Shown: piece by piece, positions 5,458 through 8,467 of the stretch | How positions within the stretch are numbered: the stretch's first letter is position 1 | How the letters are laid out: every line of letters begins with the position of its first letter | Source of the DNA: Bacteroidales bacterium | GTDB taxonomy: Bacteria; Bacteroidota; Bacteroidia; Bacteroidales; Muribaculaceae | Direction: 5' to 3' | Assembly: GCA_900755985.1 (NCBI GenBank) | Contig: CAAEIL010000295.1 | Location: forward strand, 1 to 8,467 | Length of the DNA stretch: 8,467 nt | Notes under the pieces: generated by a model | What the model saw: the letters and a program-made list of their open reading frames with translations, nothing else | Database searches by the model: none | What the model was told of the DNA's origin: nothing | Translations under genes and position numbers: made by a program

Positions 5458-7065
5458 TTAGCGGCGGCGCCTTTTCTTCTTGGCTTTGGCTTTACGTCTT
5501 TTGTTTTTATCTTTTTTTGAAACTTTCTTAGACTTCTTGCTTGTCTTTTTGGCAGAGGAGGATTGTTTTTTGGACTGCGCATTGGGGGCTTTGCCGGCTC
5601 TTGGAGGCACTTGCGGCTGTGCGTTGACCTTTTTTGATGGAGGCGGGGGAACTACCACGTTGTTGCGATCGTTCTTAAGCCGGGAGTTGGCAAAAGCCCC
5701 GGCTACGAGCGCACCGGGGTCGTTTTCGAGTGTCCGGCCAGTATTGTTTTCCGCTTGGATTTCAACACTTTGTATAGCTTCAGGATGTCCGAGGGCCTCG
5801 ATGAGAGCGTCCGAGAACAGGTCGCCCTCGACGCGATAGCCGGCCCATGTACGATGGATGCGGTCGCCGCCCAACAGGTGTGCTGCGGCCCATTTGGCCG
5901 ACGAGCCGCTGCCACCGGCAACTTTATAGAAGTCGTAGACCGGTATGTGGTTGTCGCGGCCATAGCGACGGATGACATCGGCAAAGCGTGCCACGGTGGT
6001 GTTGACGGCATACGAGCGAACCGAGCGTGACTGACGTCGGCCGCGTCGGCCGCCACGCACAGTCGTGTAGACGCTGCGCTGACACTCCGAAGGCGTGGTC
6101 AGAAGCAATTCGGCCTGTGGATTGGTGCGACGGATTTCGCCAACAAGCTTGTTGACGGTGTTGTAGAAAGCCTGGTCGGACATGTTGCCGAAAGCCTCGT
6201 TGGTACCCAGCGAGATGACCACAAGGTCGGGGTGCAGGTCGGATAGTTCGCGTCCGAAGTCCTCAATCTGCGTGTAATGACTGAAAGCCGCGCCGTTGTT
6301 ACCGATAGCGCTGTAAACGACGCCCGAGCGGTTGTTGTGCAAGTCTATGCCGTAGATGTATGCCCCCGATGCACTAATTGTTGCCGTGGCCGAACTAATT
6401 GCACGGTCGAGGGTCACTTGTGTTCCGCCGCTGACGGTTGTCGTCTTGAATCCCACGTTTTGTCCGCCCGAGCGGACGCCGCAGACGTTGATGTGACCGC
6501 TGCCCATGATGATGAAGCGTGTAAAAGCGTCGTCGCACGAGAACGTCAGTTCGAACGTTCCCTGCGGTGCGGCAAGCGATATGCCGGTGAAGCCCATGTG
6601 CACGGCCCAAGGCTTTTTGAGCAGTTTGGCCGAGCGCATCGACGTGGGTGAGCTTATTTTATAGTCCATGGGCTGGTTGGTGCCCGCCATGCGGAAGGGA
6701 ATGATGAGTCCGCGTCCGGCGTCGCCAAAGAGGTCCTGGACATGTCGGCGTATGCGCGAGGTATTGCCTTCGGCCTGAATGTGCGAGTCGCCCAGATGCA
6801 CAACGGTTACGGTGTTTCCGGTGGCGATATCGCCGAACTTCTGGCGAAGCTTGTCCCACGATCGGCCGTTCATCTGTATATGATTGTCCCGCAGGCTTAT
6901 AAACGGATAGTTGGATATGTCTACTCGGACAGACGAGGACTGCCGGCCGTCAAGCGAGGGATTGAGCCTTGTGTTGCGGTCGTTGACATCCTTGGCTACT
7001 CCTGTCAGGGAGCATACAAGGAGCAGTGGCAGAAGTATCGAGCGTGCTGATTGTCTTAGAGTCAT
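5458..7065 (-). CDS. secreted SGNH-fold esterase/acetyltransferase with polybasic tail
   Basis: A 535-residue exported protein. A signal peptide is visible at residues 1 to about 24 (RQSAR, then LLPLLLVCSLTG, then VAKD). The SGNH-hydrolase blocks are complete: LGDSHIQ with nucleophile Ser94, Gly in AIGNNGAAF (254-261), Asn289 in SLGTNE (285-290), and Asp401/His404 in GGDRIHRTWAGY. Between blocks I and II, residues about 120-250 look like an inserted beta-rich domain, as in other Bacteroidota SGNH proteins paired with MBOAT genes. An Arg-rich loop (RGGRRGRRQSRSVR, 337-350) lies before block V. From about 474 the protein becomes Pro-rich, then strongly basic: residues 477-535 hold 27 Lys/Arg and one acidic residue, ending KKKRRRR. 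It is likely a periplasmic acyltransferase or deacylase partner of the downstream MBOAT protein (inference from pairing). The start is supported by the signal peptide. The spacer to the upstream SGNH gene is 54 bp. Confidence 0.9.
   Translation of the reverse strand: MTLRQSARSILLPLLLVCSLTGVAKDVNDRNTRLNPSLDGRQSSSVRVDISNYPFISLRDNHIQMNGRSWDKLRQKFGDIATGNTVTVVHLGDSHIQAEGNTSRIRRHVQDLFGDAGRGLIIPFRMAGTNQPMDYKISSPTSMRSAKLLKKPWAVHMGFTGISLAAPQGTFELTFSCDDAFTRFIIMGSGHINVCGVRSGGQNVGFKTTTVSGGTQVTLDRAISSATATISASGAYIYGIDLHNNRSGVVYSAIGNNGAAFSHYTQIEDFGRELSDLHPDLVVISLGTNEAFGNMSDQAFYNTVNKLVGEIRRTNPQAELLLTTPSECQRSVYTTVRGGRRGRRQSRSVRSYAVNTTVARFADVIRRYGRDNHIPVYDFYKVAGGSGSSAKWAAAHLLGGDRIHRTWAGYRVEGDLFSDALIEALGHPEAIQSVEIQAENNTGRTLENDPGALVAGAFANSRLKNDRNNVVVPPPPSKKVNAQPQVPPRAGKAPNAQSKKQSSSAKKTSKKSKKVSKKDKNKRRKAKAKKKRRRR
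5461..5640 (-). other. Lys/Arg-rich C-terminal tail coding segment
   Basis: This codes for about the last 60 residues of the SGNH protein, a low-complexity Lys/Arg/Ser/Ala sequence like histone-H1 tails. The coding strand is correspondingly A-rich, with an A7 run (plus-strand T7 at 5512-5518) that could be prone to slippage or sequencing error. The frame stays open without interruption through to the TAA at 5458-5460. Confidence 0.8.
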
Positions 7066-7072
7066 ATCGGAT

Positions 7073-7118
7073 GAGAGGTGAGAGATGATGGGAAAGAGGC
7101 GAGAGGTGAGAGGTGATG
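7073..7118. repeat. purine/pyrimidine-biased direct repeat in the SGNH-SGNH spacer
   Basis: GAGAGGTGAGAG occurs at 7073-7084 and again at 7101-7112. With TGATG after one mismatched base the repeat covers 18 bp (7073-7090 and 7101-7118). It fills most of the 54-bp gap between the two SGNH genes. On the transcribed (minus) sense the spacer is almost wholly C/T with very few G. No promoter or hairpin is seen in it. Confidence 0.75.
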
Positions 7119-7119
7119 A

Positions 7120-8467
7120 TTATTTGACGGCGTCGCGTATGGCAGTGGTTAGCAGCGTGGCAAGTGCTGCGCCGCCTTTGGCGTTGAGGTGTATGTAGTC
7201 GGGGTTGATGAAGCCCTTGTTGCGCCATTCGACGACGGCGTCTTCTCCGCCCATGGCCTCGCGGGTGTCCCAGAACAGGCATCCGGTCTCGCGGGCCAAA
7301 TCGCGCTGGGCATCGACCATAAACTGCGCCGTGGGTATGGACTTGACGGTGCCACCTGCTTTCTGTCCGCGGTCGCCTATGCCCATGATAAGAATGTCGG
7401 CGTTGGGATAGCATGCCTTGATGGGGACAATAGCCTGATGCATAAGTTTCTTGTAGCCCGCGTAGTTTTTCTGTTGCGAAGTGAGGGCGTTGATACCGTA
7501 CTCGACGATGATGAGGTCATAGTCGACAAAGCGACGCATGTCGGCAGCAAGACCGGTCGAAATGAAGCGGTGCGTGATACCCGAGTTGCCGCGAAGTGAC
7601 ATATTGTCGACAGCGATGCCCTGACCGCTGTCAAGATACATTCCAAGGGCGATGACGCCCGGGGTGGCACATTTGAGCGTGGCCGATGTGGTATTGCCAG
7701 GCATGAGTATGCACTGTACGTCGGGCGAGCCTTTGACGACGTAGTTGTTGGTCTTGCCTGCGGCCGTTAGCGTGAACTTGGCGTCGTTGGGGGCTATGAA
7801 CAGGAATTTGGTGGTGGTCCATGCGTTCTGATGCGGCAGTTTGCTTGAGCCGGTAAGCGTTGTCGAGGCGTTGGCCGCCGACAGGCAGTATTCGCCGCTG
7901 AGGGCCTTGTACTGCTCGGGCATCTTCTTGCGTATGTCCTTGACGGTCCATCCGGAGGACTTTTCGCGTACCGAGGTGCGGAAGCCGGCGACGGGAGACG
8001 TCATGGGAACATAACCGACGCCCGAACCACCATAAACGCTCTGCAGGTCGGAGCGCAGGTCGGAGGTGAGAATGTCGCCCTCGATGTACGAGTCGCCGAT
8101 GACAGCGATGCGTGCGGGGCGTCGTGAGCGGTTGGCAATGGCTGTGCGCAGACGTGCGAGTCCACGGCCGGCAGTGGTGTAGTCCTCGATGCGGACTTGG
8201 CCGCCTGCGCGGGCGGCCTGTCGGGGTTTGACATTTGCGGGGAGTGCGACTGCAGCATCAGCAGCGGCATCCGAAGTAGTTGTAGCTGAGGCGCTTGTCG
8301 AGGCGGCAGCTCCTTGCTCGGACGCGGTTTTGGATGCGGAGGCAGTTCCGGCCTCAGCAGTGGCGGCCGGTGCGGCTTCAACGCTGACACTCTGGCCTTC
8401 GAGCGCGGCTTTCAGTTCGGGGTCGATGGTCTCCTGGGCGGTGGCTACCGGCTCCCCCGGGGGGGGG
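7120..8467 (-). CDS. SGNH-fold esterase/acetyltransferase, N-terminus outside window
   Basis: The frame is open from the TAA at 7120-7122 to the right edge, giving 448 whole codons; the start and any signal peptide lie beyond it. Numbering from an internal Met at 8004, the catalytic blocks are YGIN with Asn172, the Gly of SLRGNSG (136-142), and Asp269/His272 in PDYIHLNAKGG. The block I motif IGDSYIEGD, with nucleophile Ser at 8089-8091, lies upstream of that Met, so the Met cannot be the true start. Before block I is an Ala/Thr/Ser-rich low-complexity stretch (about 8236-8390), probably a flexible linker. Around block I it resembles the next gene's product (GDSxI, then TSxxR, LQ or VQ, G.GxG), so the two are diverged paralogues. 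It probably acts with the MBOAT protein in acylation of an envelope polymer; whether it transfers or removes acyl groups cannot be told. Confidence 0.88.
   Translation of the reverse strand, partial: PPPGEPVATAQETIDPELKAALEGQSVSVEAAPAATAEAGTASASKTASEQGAAASTSASATTTSDAAADAAVALPANVKPRQAARAGGQVRIEDYTTAGRGLARLRTAIANRSRRPARIAVIGDSYIEGDILTSDLRSDLQSVYGGSGVGYVPMTSPVAGFRTSVREKSSGWTVKDIRKKMPEQYKALSGEYCLSAANASTTLTGSSKLPHQNAWTTTKFLFIAPNDAKFTLTAAGKTNNYVVKGSPDVQCILMPGNTTSATLKCATPGVIALGMYLDSGQGIAVDNMSLRGNSGITHRFISTGLAADMRRFVDYDLIIVEYGINALTSQQKNYAGYKKLMHQAIVPIKACYPNADILIMGIGDRGQKAGGTVKSIPTAQFMVDAQRDLARETGCLFWDTREAMGGEDAVVEWRNKGFINPDYIHLNAKGGAALATLLTTAIRDAVK
8236..8390 (-). other. Ala/Thr/Ser-rich low-complexity linker in the SGNH gene
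   Basis: About 50 codons here are mostly Ala, Ser and Thr (for example AAPAATAEAGTASAS). This suggests a disordered spacer between the exported N-terminus and the SGNH domain, which begins near 8110. Such spacers can let a tethered periplasmic domain reach its substrate. The position of the stretch in the whole protein is unknown because the 5' end is missing. Confidence 0.6.

Overview
The window looks like a chromosomal piece of a gut-type Bacteroidota (order Bacteroidales; Muribaculaceae is my guess from the GC-rich, C-ending codon use together with these families). Three things point there. One gene belongs to the DUF3127 family, which I know from Bacteroidota. A match to the Bacteroidota promoter form (TTTG, 19 bp, TAnnTTTG) sits upstream of that gene. 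None of the visible start codons has a clear Shine-Dalgarno sequence. No RNA gene, CRISPR array, IS element or phage gene was seen.

Plus-strand block, 1-3149: the 3' end of an alpha/beta hydrolase, a membrane-anchored MurF-type ligase and a D-alanine--D-alanine ligase. They lie in one direction with two spacers of 36 bp each, so they are probably one operon. Ddl would make D-Ala-D-Ala and the MurF-like enzyme would add it to a peptidoglycan stem peptide. The MurF-like protein is unusual: several membrane segments stand where the UDP-MurNAc-binding domain of ordinary MurF would be. The operon ends in a strong hairpin at 3185-3214.

Centre, 3150-3894: a convergent terminator region, then a minus-strand DUF3127 gene. 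Its product has an OB-like N-terminal domain, a Pro/Ala linker and a C-terminus ending DDLPF, the protein-docking tip of single-stranded DNA-binding proteins. Its probable promoter lies at 3790-3820, giving a 5' leader of roughly 90-100 nt.

Minus-strand block, 8467-3895: two tandem, diverged SGNH-hydrolase-fold proteins followed by an MBOAT-family membrane O-acyltransferase of the AlgI type. This is the usual layout of an envelope polymer O-acetylation system: the MBOAT protein passes acyl groups across the inner membrane and the SGNH proteins transfer or remove them in the periplasm. The polymer acted on is not identified. The middle gene carries a striking Lys/Arg-rich C-terminal tail. The first SGNH gene runs off the right edge. 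Its catalytic serine lies upstream of the first internal ATG, so calling it from that ATG would remove the active site. The right edge ends in a run of nine G that may be an assembly artefact.
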